From the NCBI GenBank assembly GCA_963791455.1, contig CAWBSM010000001.1, positions 558,001 to 622,000 of the forward strand: a stretch of 64,000 bases of DNA. The letters are read 5' to 3'. Below the pieces are notes generated by a model, which did no database searches, was not told the origin of the DNA, and saw nothing but the letters and a program-made list of their open reading frames with translations. Made by a program: the position numbers and the translations under genes. Each line of letters opens with the position of its first letter. Position 1 is the stretch's first letter. Source of the stretch: Bog-473 sp963791455. Lineage in GTDB: Bacteria; Actinomycetota; Acidimicrobiia; Acidimicrobiales; RAAP-2. Positions 42,349 to 51,219 of the stretch are shown piece by piece.

Positions 42349-43238
42349 ACCCGCCGCGATGGGTCACGCCGGCAGTTCGGTTGGGCAGGCGATCATCCTT
42401 CTTGTTGGCACTCACCACGGCCTTCGGGGTGGTGGCCTTTGCCTGGCCGCTCCTCGTCCACCAGCACGCCGGCCAGAACACCGCGCACGCCGGCGATGCA
42501 CCATGGGTCTTCGTCGCCCTGATTCCGCTTCTGCTGGGGATCGTGATGGCCGAGCTGTCGGAGGGTGCCATCGACGCCAAGGCGGTGGCGCTCCTCGGCA
42601 TCTTGGCCGCCACCTTCGCCGCGCTCCGGGTGCCGAGCCCCGGGATCAACGGGTTCGAGCCCGAGTGGTTCCTCTTGATACTGGCCGCGAGGGTCTTCGG
42701 GCGCGGCTTTGGCTTCGTGCTCGGCGCGCTGGCCTTCTTTACCTCGGCCCTCATCACCGGAGGCGTCGGGCCCTGGCTCCCCTTCCAGATGCTGGCTGCG
42801 GCGTGGGTGGGGTTCGGCGCTGGGTGCCTGCCTCCGATGCGCGGGCTACCGGAGCGGCTCATGCTGGCGGCCTACGGGATCGTCTCTGCCCTGGCTTACG
42901 GACTGCTGACGAACTTCTGGTTCTGGCCCTTCGTGGGAGGCACCACGACTACCTACTCGTTCGTGCCCGGTCTGGGCACCATGCAGAACCTGCACCGTTT
43001 CCTTCTCTTCGACCTGACGACGTCCATGGGGTTCGATCTCACGCGGGCAGCCACCTGCGCCGTGCTGGTCGTGGTGCTGGGCCGCCCGGTTCTGGCTGCG
43101 CTGCGCCGGGCGTCGCGTCGAGCTGTGTTCGAGCCCGTGGTGGAGTTCGTCGACCCGGCAGAGCCCGGGAAAGGACGATCCGGGTACACGGAGCAGTCCC
43201 CCGGCCCGACCGACCACAACGAGCCGGCAGCGCGATGA
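42345..43238 (+). CDS. ECF transporter substrate-binding (S) component, probable corrinoid specificity
   Basis: A 297-residue integral membrane protein with about six or seven helices: SSFLLALTTAFGVVAFAWPL, WVFVALIPLLLGIVMAEL, an AxFAALR helix, GFGFVLGALAFFTSALITGG, LPFQMLAAAWVGFGAGCLP and a C-terminal pair. The FEPEWFLLILAARVFGRGFG and GGVGPWLPFQMLAAAW pattern is that of actinobacterial ECF S components encoded next to EcfT and the fused ATPase. The last 50 residues are hydrophilic. It is the last gene of the B12-riboswitch operon, so cobalamin or a precursor is the probable ligand. That is inferred from regulation and partners, not from motif. Confidence 0.8.
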   Translation: MNPPRWVTPAVRLGRRSSFLLALTTAFGVVAFAWPLLVHQHAGQNTAHAGDAPWVFVALIPLLLGIVMAELSEGAIDAKAVALLGILAATFAALRVPSPGINGFEPEWFLLILAARVFGRGFGFVLGALAFFTSALITGGVGPWLPFQMLAAAWVGFGAGCLPPMRGLPERLMLAAYGIVSALAYGLLTNFWFWPFVGGTTTTYSFVPGLGTMQNLHRFLLFDLTTSMGFDLTRAATCAVLVVVLGRPVLAALRRASRRAVFEPVVEFVDPAEPGKGRSGYTEQSPGPTDHNEPAAR

Positions 43239-43403
43239 CAGCGGACACCGGTGAGCTCTCGATTGCGTGTCATTGCTGTGGTCGTTCTACAAGATCGTGA
43301 ACGTCCGTTCCACGGGCTCCATCGAGCGAGAAGGCAACGCCACGATCCCCGGGTCGCCCAAGGCTGCACTGTCAATTCGGAAGGCAACCGCTAGGGTGCG
43401 CCA

Positions 43404-44993
43404 ATGCGAAAACTCGGGACATGGCTCGCGGTTTGCGCGAGCGCGAGCACGGCCGTTCTCATTCCAATGGCAAGTGGATCGCTGGCGGCGGAAGCCGCCA
43501 CGCCCGCTGCTTATTCGTCCGTTCATTGCCCCAAGAGCGACGTGCCGGGAGGTCCCACCGGTTGCTACCTCGTGCCGCCGGGCATTCACAAGATCAAGCA
43601 TGTGATCGTGATCTTGCAGGAGAACCGGTCATTCGATTCGTACTTTGGGACGTATCCCGGAGCGGACGGGATACCGATGAAGAACGGTCAGCCGACAGTC
43701 TGTGTGCCCGATACGCTGACAAAAAAATGTGTCGCCCCGTTTCATGACGTCAACGACATCAACGGTGGCGGCCCCCATGGGGAACCGGACGCAGTCGTCG
43801 ATGTCAACAACGGCCAGATGAACGGGTTCGTTCAGTCCGTGCGTAATGCCGTTGCGACGTGCAAGATCCCGAATGATCCCGCGTGCGTCATAGGCAACAC
43901 GGGCAAGGTGACCGGGCCTGCGGCCACCCCCGACGTCATGGGGTACCACACGGCGGCCGAGATCCCGAACTATTGGGCGTATGCAAAGAACTTCGTTCTC
44001 GACGACCACATGTTCGAACCGGTCAAGTCGTGGTCTCTGCCCGACCACCTGTGGTTGGTCTCGGGCTGGTCGGCCAGGTGTAAGAACAAGTCTCCGACGA
44101 GCTGCATCACCAACATCCTCGGACCCTACGGGGTGACACAGTTCGATCAGGCAGTGACCCAGGAGATGGCGACGGGGACGACGACCATCGACCTCGCATG
44201 GACGGATCTGACCTGGTTGTTGTACCGCGCCCATGTGTCGTGGGGCTACTACGTGCAGACGGGTACCCAGCCGGACTGCGGCAACGATTCCGCTGAGACG
44301 TGTCAAGCGGTTCCACAGAGCTACACGACGCCCGGGATCTGGAATCCTCTGCCCTTGTTCACGGACGTCCAGAAGGACAAGCAGTTGAAGAACATTCAAC
44401 CGCTGGACAACTTCTTGAGCCAGGCTCGGCGCGGCACGCTTCCCGCGGTCTCATGGATCACCCCATCGAACGTCGACAGCGAACACCCGCCTAGCAGCGT
44501 GCATGCCGGACAGGCATACGTGACGGCGCTCATCAATGCGATCATGGAGAGCCCGGATTGGAAGTCGAGTGCCATCTTCGTGTCGTGGGACGACTGGGGA
44601 GGCTTCTACGACAACGTGGTCCCGCCGACGGTCGATCAGAACGGCTACGGCCTCCGCGTGCCGTCTCTCGTGATCAGTCCATACGCCAAGCAGGGTTACA
44701 TCGATCATCAGACCCTCTCCAGCGACGCCTACCTGAAGTTCATCGAGGACGATTTTCTAGGTGGAGCGAGGCTCAATCCGCGGACAGACGGTCGGCCCGA
44801 CCCTCGGCCGACCGTCAGGGAGAGCGTTCCGCAGCTCGGCAATCTGGCCAACGACTTCAACTTCGCCCAGAAACCCAGTCCACCTCTGCTCTTGCCGACG
44901 AACCCTCACATCGACTCCCCGGATCTGTCGCTGAAGTGGTTCGGTGTTCCCATCTGTGTCGGCTGCACCCAAACGAATCCAACGCAGAAATGA
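43404..44993 (+). CDS. Secreted phosphoesterase (phospholipase C/acid phosphatase family)
   Basis: A 529-residue exported enzyme. The signal peptide is about residues 1-32 (ending AAEAATP). The catalytic-site start VIVILQENRSFDSYFGTYPG contains the E-N-R-S-F-D motif with metal and nucleophile residues of the PF04185 family. WSLPDHLWLVSGW and the late metal site SAIFVSWDDWGGFYDNVVPP complete it. Members hydrolyse phosphatidylcholine or other phosphate esters, and homologues in mycobacteria are PlcA-D. It is not part of the ECF operon: a 165-bp gap and its own start region precede it. Confidence 0.85.
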   Translation: MRKLGTWLAVCASASTAVLIPMASGSLAAEAATPAAYSSVHCPKSDVPGGPTGCYLVPPGIHKIKHVIVILQENRSFDSYFGTYPGADGIPMKNGQPTVCVPDTLTKKCVAPFHDVNDINGGGPHGEPDAVVDVNNGQMNGFVQSVRNAVATCKIPNDPACVIGNTGKVTGPAATPDVMGYHTAAEIPNYWAYAKNFVLDDHMFEPVKSWSLPDHLWLVSGWSARCKNKSPTSCITNILGPYGVTQFDQAVTQEMATGTTTIDLAWTDLTWLLYRAHVSWGYYVQTGTQPDCGNDSAETCQAVPQSYTTPGIWNPLPLFTDVQKDKQLKNIQPLDNFLSQARRGTLPAVSWITPSNVDSEHPPSSVHAGQAYVTALINAIMESPDWKSSAIFVSWDDWGGFYDNVVPPTVDQNGYGLRVPSLVISPYAKQGYIDHQTLSSDAYLKFIEDDFLGGARLNPRTDGRPDPRPTVRESVPQLGNLANDFNFAQKPSPPLLLPTNPHIDSPDLSLKWFGVPICVGCTQTNPTQK

Positions 44994-45025
44994 CCTGAGC
45001 GGATGGAGATGGATTCGGAAGCCCG

Positions 45026-45847
45026 TCAGGCCAGGATGCTGGGCTGAATCCGGCCGCCGTAGTCTTGAGCCACCGCCTGCGGTCGGCCCGCCGGTGCGTT
45101 CGCTCGCGAGAGGACCTGCAAGGACGCCAAAGTAGCCACCGCCATTACGATGACGAACCGCTCGGCCCAGCCCCTCACGGTGGTCGGGCTCATCTGGAAG
45201 AGAACGATGCCGCCGAGTTCTGCTGTAGCCAGGATCGGAAGCAATCTCGCACTCAGCGTCGTGACCGAGTTACGGCAGAAGTCGGAACCGAGGGCGAAGG
45301 CAGCTCCGGGCAGAGCCAGAGCGAGGATCCACGTTCCGACGCTATGGATTGTTCCATCAAACGTTTCCGGAACTCGAAGGTGATCGGTATTGAACGCGGC
45401 ATCGAGAAACAAGCCGGTGGCCATGCCGGCAAGGAGAAACACCCCGGTTCGGCACCGCCCAGACGGTCCGAAGCTCAGCCAAAGGCTGGCCGCTGTGGTC
45501 AGTGTCCCCACTCCCAGAGCCACGAACGCCGCCCGCATGAGCCACCCGTAGCTGCCCAGTGAGTATTCGCTGACGGTGTGCTCGGCAGGGCTCAAGTCGG
45601 GCCGGAGTCCATGCAGTGCCAAGACCGCCGCAACGAAGGCCGAGAGTCCTGCCAAGCTCACCAGCTGAAGACGTCCGAGCCAGGGGACCCTCACCGGAGG
45701 GGAGCGATCGGTAAGCCAGGTTGCTACGCCGGCAGAATTGCCCCCTTCGGGGAGATGAGGTCGAACGACCAGGAGGTGGGGCAGGGGAGGTTTCGCGGAC
45801 GTCGTCTGGTCCGGCAGACCCTGAGATTGGAGGTGCACCCCGTCCAT
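45026..45847 (-). CDS. DUF998 membrane protein
   Basis: Up to 273 residues; the conserved region begins near GTG 45694 (VRVPWLGRLQLVSLAGLSAF), giving about 222 residues, and the preceding 50 residues are poorly convincing. Six hydrophobic helices are visible. The family mark LRPDLSPAEHTVSEYSLGSYGW lies between helices 1 and 2, and FNTDHLRVPETFDGTIHSVG follows helix 4. These are plasma-membrane proteins of unknown function, distantly related to the Frag1/DRAM group. It stands alone, convergent with the phosphoesterase gene. Confidence 0.72.
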   Translation of the reverse strand: MDGVHLQSQGLPDQTTSAKPPLPHLLVVRPHLPEGGNSAGVATWLTDRSPPVRVPWLGRLQLVSLAGLSAFVAAVLALHGLRPDLSPAEHTVSEYSLGSYGWLMRAAFVALGVGTLTTAASLWLSFGPSGRCRTGVFLLAGMATGLFLDAAFNTDHLRVPETFDGTIHSVGTWILALALPGAAFALGSDFCRNSVTTLSARLLPILATAELGGIVLFQMSPTTVRGWAERFVIVMAVATLASLQVLSRANAPAGRPQAVAQDYGGRIQPSILA

Positions 45848-46315
45848 GGTTCGGAACCCCGCTGAAATCGTCCCGGCTCGCTCGGGGAATTGTGATCCGG
45901 AAGCACGGCGGCGTCAATCCAGCGGACAAGTTGGTCGGCGCTCCGGCGACTGCCGGCCCACACGACAGGGGTGAGGGGGCCTCAGAACCACCCTCTCCGA
46001 GGGGCCTTGGTGGGCGTTCGTTGGTCCCTTTCCTCCTGAGCTTGACTGGCGAGTGAGCGGCCTCAATTTCTAACCCCACCGAGCGGGGCGCCGGTAGGAA
46101 GCCCTCCGGCAGCCTGGCGTTTCATCGCTCTCGGACACGATGTGTCAGCAATTCGTGGACACCGGATCTGAGGCGATCCCGCGGAGCTGACCTGGTCCTT
46201 CGGTCCAGACGTCCGTGGCGGTCTTCGGGGTGACCCGTGGTTGATTTGTCGGCTCAGATTGCCCAGGCCTTTTCAAGCCTCATTCTGGTGCTCCGCCCCG
46301 GGGACCCCCAAATAT
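45848..46315. other. Intergenic region, no recognisable gene
   Basis: About 470 bp between the DUF998 gene and the end of the GT4 gene. Frames here are Arg/Pro/Ser-rich and lack a start with ribosome-binding sequence. No tRNA or regulatory RNA was seen. It may carry the DUF998 promoter and the end of the long minus-strand glycosyltransferase operon. Confidence 0.45.
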
Positions 46316-47368
46316 TCAGTCACGACGCCCGACAGAAGCGCACGACGATCGTCGGTGACATTCGGCTATGGCTTTTCGATAGACGGCGACGTAGTCATCG
46401 ACCATGCGGTCACTGCTGAACCTTTGCAAAGCCATATTCCGAACGTTCTGCCGGTCCAACTGACCGACTCGCATGACGGCGTCAGCCGCCGAAGCGACGT
46501 CCGACACCAGAAAGCCCGTCGTGCCGTCGATGATGATTTCCGGCATAGAGCCTCGGTCGAAGGCAATCACGGGTGTGCCACAGGCCATCGCCTCCACGAC
46601 CGAGAGCCCGAACGGCTCGTCAAAGTCAATCAAATGAAGGAGGGCCACGGCACCCCCGAGGAAGGATGAGCGATCCTCGGCTCGGACGGGTCCCAGGAAT
46701 TGCACGCGATCGCCGCCCAGGCGTGGCACGATCTCCCGCTTGAAGTACAGCTCATCCTGAATGATTCCAGCTATCCGGAGCGGAATCCCCGTCTTTTCAG
46801 CGGCATCGATCGCTGCGACCACTCCCTTGTCCGGGTGGATACGTCCGAAAAAGGCCAAGTAGAGACCAGCTGCCGGGCTGAACGTGAAATCGCCCGTTTG
46901 TATCCCGTGATGGATCGTGGCCACGTAGTCGAGAGCAGGATGCCTGTCGGCATTGCTGATCGCGACATAGAAGGTGTTCTGGCTGTACTTGGCGTACACC
47001 GGCACAATGTGCGGCGAAGAGAAGCCGTGGATTGTCGTCACGACAGGTGTCGAGACCAACGCGGAATAGGTAAGCGGTAAGAAGTCAAAGCTGTTGTGTA
47101 TGACGTCGAACTCCGATGCCCGTTCAAAGACCTCCGATACATGCAGGCACTCGGCGACCTTCGGATCGATGGTCGGGTCCTCCGACCAGCCTCGTGGCAC
47201 TACGCTGCACAGATGAGCTGAGGTTTCGGAGTCACCCGCAGCGAAAAGCGTCACATCGTGCCCCCGCGACACCAGTCCCTCAGTCAGGAGTGAGGCAAAG
47301 AGCTCCCATGGTCCGTAGTGCCGTGGCGGGGTGCGCCAAGCAATCGGCGCGAGTACTGCAATTCGCAC
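46316..47368 (-). CDS. Family 4 glycosyltransferase
   Basis: A 350-residue GT-B enzyme. The N-terminal domain opens RIAVLAPIAWRTPPRHYGPW, the acceptor-site Gly/Pro pattern often seen in sucrose-synthase-like GT4 members, and has FDVIHNSFDFLPL. The donor domain shows YLAFFGRIHPDKGVVAAIDA and FDEPFGLSVVEAMACGTPVI, the EPFGLxxxEAMACG motif with both Glu residues. GTG 47368 lies 6 bp after the stop of the Lys-rich miniprotein. It is the last gene of a five-gene minus-strand operon with GH130 and an (alpha/alpha)6 protein. The donor is unknown; GDP-mannose would be consistent with GH130 partners. Confidence 0.85.
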   Translation of the reverse strand: MRIAVLAPIAWRTPPRHYGPWELFASLLTEGLVSRGHDVTLFAAGDSETSAHLCSVVPRGWSEDPTIDPKVAECLHVSEVFERASEFDVIHNSFDFLPLTYSALVSTPVVTTIHGFSSPHIVPVYAKYSQNTFYVAISNADRHPALDYVATIHHGIQTGDFTFSPAAGLYLAFFGRIHPDKGVVAAIDAAEKTGIPLRIAGIIQDELYFKREIVPRLGGDRVQFLGPVRAEDRSSFLGGAVALLHLIDFDEPFGLSVVEAMACGTPVIAFDRGSMPEIIIDGTTGFLVSDVASAADAVMRVGQLDRQNVRNMALQRFSSDRMVDDYVAVYRKAIAECHRRSSCASVGRRD

Positions 47369-47374
47369 CCGGGT

Positions 47375-47506
47375 TCAGCGCCCCAACCCCGGGCGATCCG
47401 CCTTCTTGTCTCGCTCGCCGTGCTTCTCCTTCTTTGCTCGTCTCTTCTCCTTGAGGGACTTGCCAGGTTTTTTTCCGGAAGGCTTCTGAGGCGATCTATC
47501 GGGCAC
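47375..47506 (-). CDS. 43-residue Lys/Arg-rich miniprotein
   Basis: GTG 47506 begins a very basic 43-residue protein: PDRSPQKPSGKKPGKS, then LKEKRRAKKEKHGERDKK and a short ADRPGLGR end. GGAG lies 7-8 bases before the GTG. Short proteins with a KSLKEKRxAKKxK core occur beside other actinobacterial genes, which supports a true coding sequence. It sits 33 bp after the GH130 stop and 6 bp before the GT4 start, so it is part of the operon. It is probably disordered or a single helix; nucleic-acid, ribosome or membrane-surface binding are all possible. The function is unknown. Confidence 0.6.
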   Translation of the reverse strand: MPDRSPQKPSGKKPGKSLKEKRRAKKEKHGERDKKADRPGLGR

Positions 47507-47539
47507 CGTGTTCTCCAGTCGTTCAAGGTGATACGTGAG

Positions 47540-49028
47540 TCAAGCGGGGCTGGCGGTCAGGGTAGCCAGAAGCTGGTCCAAAGACACGGTGGCCACACCG
47601 ATGGCAGAGTCGGCAACTCCATAAGGAAGGACCAGGGTTCCGGAATGGACGAGGGCACCGCAGGAGTAGACGACGTTGGGCACGTAACCGTCCTGCTCGT
47701 TTGCAGCCGGGCTGAGCAGCGGCTCGCGCAGTTCGCCGATAATTCGAGTCGGGTCTTCGAGGTCGAGCAGAATGGCGCCGATGTTGTAGGTGCGCATTGG
47801 GCCGACGCCGTGGGTGAGCACCAGCCAGCCGGCTTCTGTCTCAATCGGTGAGCCGCAGTTTCCGAGTTGAATGACTTCCCAGGATTTCGTCGGCTGCTGA
47901 CAGGGCCGACCCTCTTCCCAGCGACGTGGATTGTCCGAGAAGGTGATGGTGTTCGACTCTCGATCACTTCGAGACAGAGCGGCGAAACGGCCACCGATCC
48001 GGCGAGGGAAGAGTGCGAGACCCTTGTTGGCGGCTGCCGCCCCCACTATCGGCGAGCTGGCAAAGGTCAAGAAGTCCTTGGTTTCGAGTAATTGCTGGCG
48101 AATTTCGGTTCCGTTATAGGCCGTATAAGAGGCGTAGTAGGTCACGCTGGCATCGCGCTCAGTAAACCGGACGAAGCGAGCATCTTCCATGCCGTTGGAC
48201 TCAGCACTCATTGACGGCAGAAGCACCCGCTCACTCAACGGAGTGCGGTTCTCAAATCGGACTCCGTAGGTCCGTTCGGCGATCCGGCGGATGAGACCGA
48301 TGATTCTCTTCGCTTGTTTTCGAGTCGCCACGTGCTTCTCGAGGAGCTTGAGCCTGCCCTCGAGCTCCACCTCGGTGAACTGCTTTCCGAGACGACCGAG
48401 GACGTAGTCTGCGTCATCGCCGCCTCCTCGAAGGCGACGTAGTTCTCCCCAGAACACCTCACCCTCGAGCACCGCGGCTCTCATGGCACCCCTCTGTGGC
48501 GAACTTCGGTGCGGCGTCGACGTGCACGTCACCAGATCCCGTGATCATTCCTGTTCGGAATCCGATAGAAGAGCGATGGCCTTCACCGATTGCCCGAACA
48601 CTCATCACGAAGCGCACACTGTCGCCGCTGATGCCAGTCTGGTGAGGGTGCATCACCATGCTCGGATTGCATAGTGCGGCGCCCTCAATGGCGTACTCAC
48701 TCGTGAAGGTCGCACCAAGAAGCAGGCGCCGGGTAGGGGACAGTTGGCATTCGGGGTCGAGGCGATCGGAGAGTTCGTCTGCGTGCCGCAAGAATGTGTC
48801 GGTCAGGCAATGATGTCGACCCGCGAAGCGCTCGAAGATATCGTCAATGCTCCGCTGAATCTCGTCGTCTGGTAACGCCAAGACGCGTTGTAAGACAGCG
48901 GATGATCGCGACTCTTGTTGGTCGAAGCCCTCGTGTCCCGGGACGAACAGACGAGTCACCACACGCGACCTGTCAGCCGCAATGTGCACCGGGCTGCGTC
49001 GGGCGAGGCGTGAACCCTGCAACGTCAT
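47540..49028 (-). pseudogene. GH130-family glycoside phosphorylase-like protein, interrupted by a frameshift
   Basis: Two overlapping frames together make one GH130-type protein of about 495 residues. The 5' frame (from ATG 49028) covers the N-terminal region: VVTRLFVPGHEGFDQ, the RLLLGATFTSEYAIEGAALC and NPSMVMHPHQ block, and SVRAIGEGHRSSIGFRTGMI. The 3' frame continues from MRAAVLEGEVFWGELRRL to the catalytic-domain features SNGMEDARFVRFTE, LGNCGSPIETEAGWLVLTHG and DGYVPNVVYSCGAL. The change occurs in a GGGG run near 48490; removing one G restores a continuous reading. GH130 enzymes are beta-mannoside phosphorylases or hydrolases. The 5' ATG overlaps the preceding stop (ATGA). Confidence 0.75.
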
Positions 49029-50053
49029 CGCAAGATGCTCACCGACGACCGAGCGTGCTGGAGGGTGGAAAGGAGGGCGAGCGTGGATTCGGTGCCCTGA
49101 TTGAGATTGGCTCCGTCGATCTCCAAACCATCAAAGGCTCCGCCGGTTACGGGGTCCCACATCACGACCGATGCGTCATTGTGACCGAGAAACCACTCCG
49201 CGGCGGCGGTCACGCCGTCCGCCCATCGCCGATTGTTGTCAACAGTCATGGCGCGGGCACACGCGTCGGCCAGTGCCGCCACCTCAATGGGCTGTTGGTC
49301 GAACCCCGGACCGCGGTCATCGGGACCGCTACCCCCGACGGGGGTGACCGAGAGATGCCCTTGTTGGCTTTCGCGATCGAGCAGCCATTCCAAGAGGTCC
49401 AGTCCGCGCTTCACGAGGATCGGACGATCGAGTTCGGACCCGGATGCGATCATCGCCTCGGGGAGGGTGGCGTTGGCGTAGGAGAGACGCGGCTCGGGCC
49501 AGGGCCATCCGGCATTCCAGTGGACCCTCATCATCGAATCGGCGGCATCAGCCAGGAGGGACCGTGCCGATCTGTCGTCGGGATGGACGCGGAGCAATTC
49601 GGCTGCGCCAAGCGCCGCGAATGCCATTGCTCTCGGCCAGGGCGAGCGCGATCTCGTTGCTTGTTCCAGCCCACGAGTGGCCCGATGGCGTATCTCGTCG
49701 TCGTCACTCCGTGAGGCCGCGGTGCCCAGCCCCCAGATGCATCTGCCCCAGCAGTCGTTGAGTGCGGGGGGATCGTCCCAGGTGCCTCGGCGGTTCATTC
49801 GATTTCGACACCTGCCTTGCGGCTCCAGCGCTTCGAGAAGAAATCGCAAGCTGAGAACGGCCAAGTGGCGCAGCTCTGGCGAACCACATGATTCCCGCGC
49901 GGCAACGACAAGCACGCGGGCCATGTCGTCGGTGCAGTAGCCGTGCTCGGGCCTTGGCTCGCAAAAGAGGGCGTGCTCGAACGTGCCTCGCCCGTCCGTC
50001 ATGGAGATCAGATGGCCGAAGTTCGGCTCGGGAGGTCTCAGTGCCAAGCTCAT
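49025..50053 (-). CDS. (alpha/alpha)6-barrel protein associated with GT4/GH130 operons
   Basis: A 342-residue soluble, mostly helical protein. GYCTDDMARVLVVAA, ALNDCWGRCIWGLGTAAS, GWPWPEPRLSYANATLPEAM and ALADACARAMTVDNNRRWAD are spaced like the inner helices of an (alpha/alpha)6 glycoside-hydrolase barrel. Asp/Glu residues in TDDMAR, DCWGR and WPEP are candidate catalytic acids. Proteins of this type recur between GT4 and GH130 genes in many bacteria and are often annotated only as glycosyltransferases. ATG 50053 overlaps the stop of the GT4 gene (ATGA). A glycan-trimming or isomerising role is inference. Confidence 0.6.
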   Translation of the reverse strand: MSLALRPPEPNFGHLISMTDGRGTFEHALFCEPRPEHGYCTDDMARVLVVAARESCGSPELRHLAVLSLRFLLEALEPQGRCRNRMNRRGTWDDPPALNDCWGRCIWGLGTAASRSDDDEIRHRATRGLEQATRSRSPWPRAMAFAALGAAELLRVHPDDRSARSLLADAADSMMRVHWNAGWPWPEPRLSYANATLPEAMIASGSELDRPILVKRGLDLLEWLLDRESQQGHLSVTPVGGSGPDDRGPGFDQQPIEVAALADACARAMTVDNNRRWADGVTAAAEWFLGHNDASVVMWDPVTGGAFDGLEIDGANLNQGTESTLALLSTLQHARSSVSILR

Positions 50054-51219
50054 ACCAAAGCGAGACGTTCGCTGAGCAGGCCTTCGGCCACCTGTAGGTA
50101 TTCGCTCGCTACCACCGACCATCCAAGGCTTGGCGCCAGGCGGGACGCTTCCGCGGCCATACTGGCGGCCAGCCGAGGTCGGGTGAGGACTCTTTTCAGG
50201 GCAAGCGCCATCGCATCAGGGTCATCGTGGTCGACCACGAGTCCGGCGCCGCTGGACAGCAACTCAACGGCGTGCGGAAAAGCCGTCGCCACCACCGGTC
50301 GTCCAGCCGCAATGGCGTCGACCAGGACTCCGGATGTCACCTGGTCCTTGGAGTCATACGGCAGGACGACCACTTTGCTGGATTGGATCAACGCGGTGAG
50401 CGACGCAACATCGCGGTAGTCGTCATCGAAATCGACCGACGAGGAAATCCCGTGCCGCTCGGCCTGCTCAATACGGTCATGACGGTAGGACTCTCCGTGG
50501 GCGGCAAGCACCTTGGGATGGGTTTGACCGGCGACCAGATAACGCGGCCGCATCGGGAGATCGTGCAGCGTTCGCATGGCCTCAATGGCTCGTTCGATTC
50601 CCTTGCCAGGGCCAATGAGCCCCCAGGTCAATATGACCGGCCGACCCGCTTTGTCCGGTACTACACGTCGAGGAGGGATCGCAGCACCGTGGGCAATGGT
50701 GGTGACTTTCGAGACGTCCACGTCGAAGCCCTCGCACAGTCGGATCCGGGCCGCGTCCGTCATGACGACCACCCGGTCTGCCAGGGCGGCAACCTCGTTC
50801 AGCACGGTCCTTTGATGTGACGTCGGGTTCTTGAGAATTGTGTGGGCGATCACGATGGACGGGACGTAGAGACCGCCGAGGATCTCCAGGACCTCATCTC
50901 CGTCGGCTCCTCCGTAGAGCCCGTACTCGTGCTGTATCACCGCCACGTCGAACTCGTTGAGCGAGTCCGAACACGCAATCAGCGAGTTTCGCGATCCGTT
51001 GACCAGCTCGCCCACGACACGATCGCTCTGCGACGCTTGTGCAGATGCGCTTTCAACCACTCGTACGACGCCTACCTCTGCGTCGTTCGCCGTCAATCCG
51101 GACGCCAGGGCAGCGGTGAACGTCGCCAGACCGCACGCGGTTGGGGGGAAGGAGCTGAGTATCCCGAAAGAGCGAGCGCGACTGTCAAGGCCATCGATCG
51201 GCAAGTTCTGGACGCGCAC
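50050..51219 (-). CDS. Family 4 glycosyltransferase
   Basis: A 389-residue GT-B enzyme, first gene of the operon. GILSSFPPTACGLATFTAAL is the acceptor loop typical of GT4 enzymes that act with GH130 proteins. FDVAVIQHEYGLYGG follows, and the donor domain has VILTWGLIGPGKGIERAIEA and SKVVVLPYDSKDQVTSGVLVD. In the last motif the usual second Glu pair is replaced by D/S residues (YDSKDQVTSGVLVDAIAAGR), a variant seen in this subgroup. The probable product is an oligosaccharide, possibly mannosidic, made in the cytoplasm. Confidence 0.8.
   Translation of the reverse strand: MRVQNLPIDGLDSRARSFGILSSFPPTACGLATFTAALASGLTANDAEVGVVRVVESASAQASQSDRVVGELVNGSRNSLIACSDSLNEFDVAVIQHEYGLYGGADGDEVLEILGGLYVPSIVIAHTILKNPTSHQRTVLNEVAALADRVVVMTDAARIRLCEGFDVDVSKVTTIAHGAAIPPRRVVPDKAGRPVILTWGLIGPGKGIERAIEAMRTLHDLPMRPRYLVAGQTHPKVLAAHGESYRHDRIEQAERHGISSSVDFDDDYRDVASLTALIQSSKVVVLPYDSKDQVTSGVLVDAIAAGRPVVATAFPHAVELLSSGAGLVVDHDDPDAMALALKRVLTRPRLAASMAAEASRLAPSLGWSVVASEYLQVAEGLLSERLALV

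Noticed and set aside
47284..47526. Minus-strand frame of 80 codons overlapping the GT4 start
   Set aside because: It is an Arg-rich shadow; a different frame of the same strand gives the Lys-rich miniprotein with a proper ribosome-binding site and no overlap with the GT4 gene.
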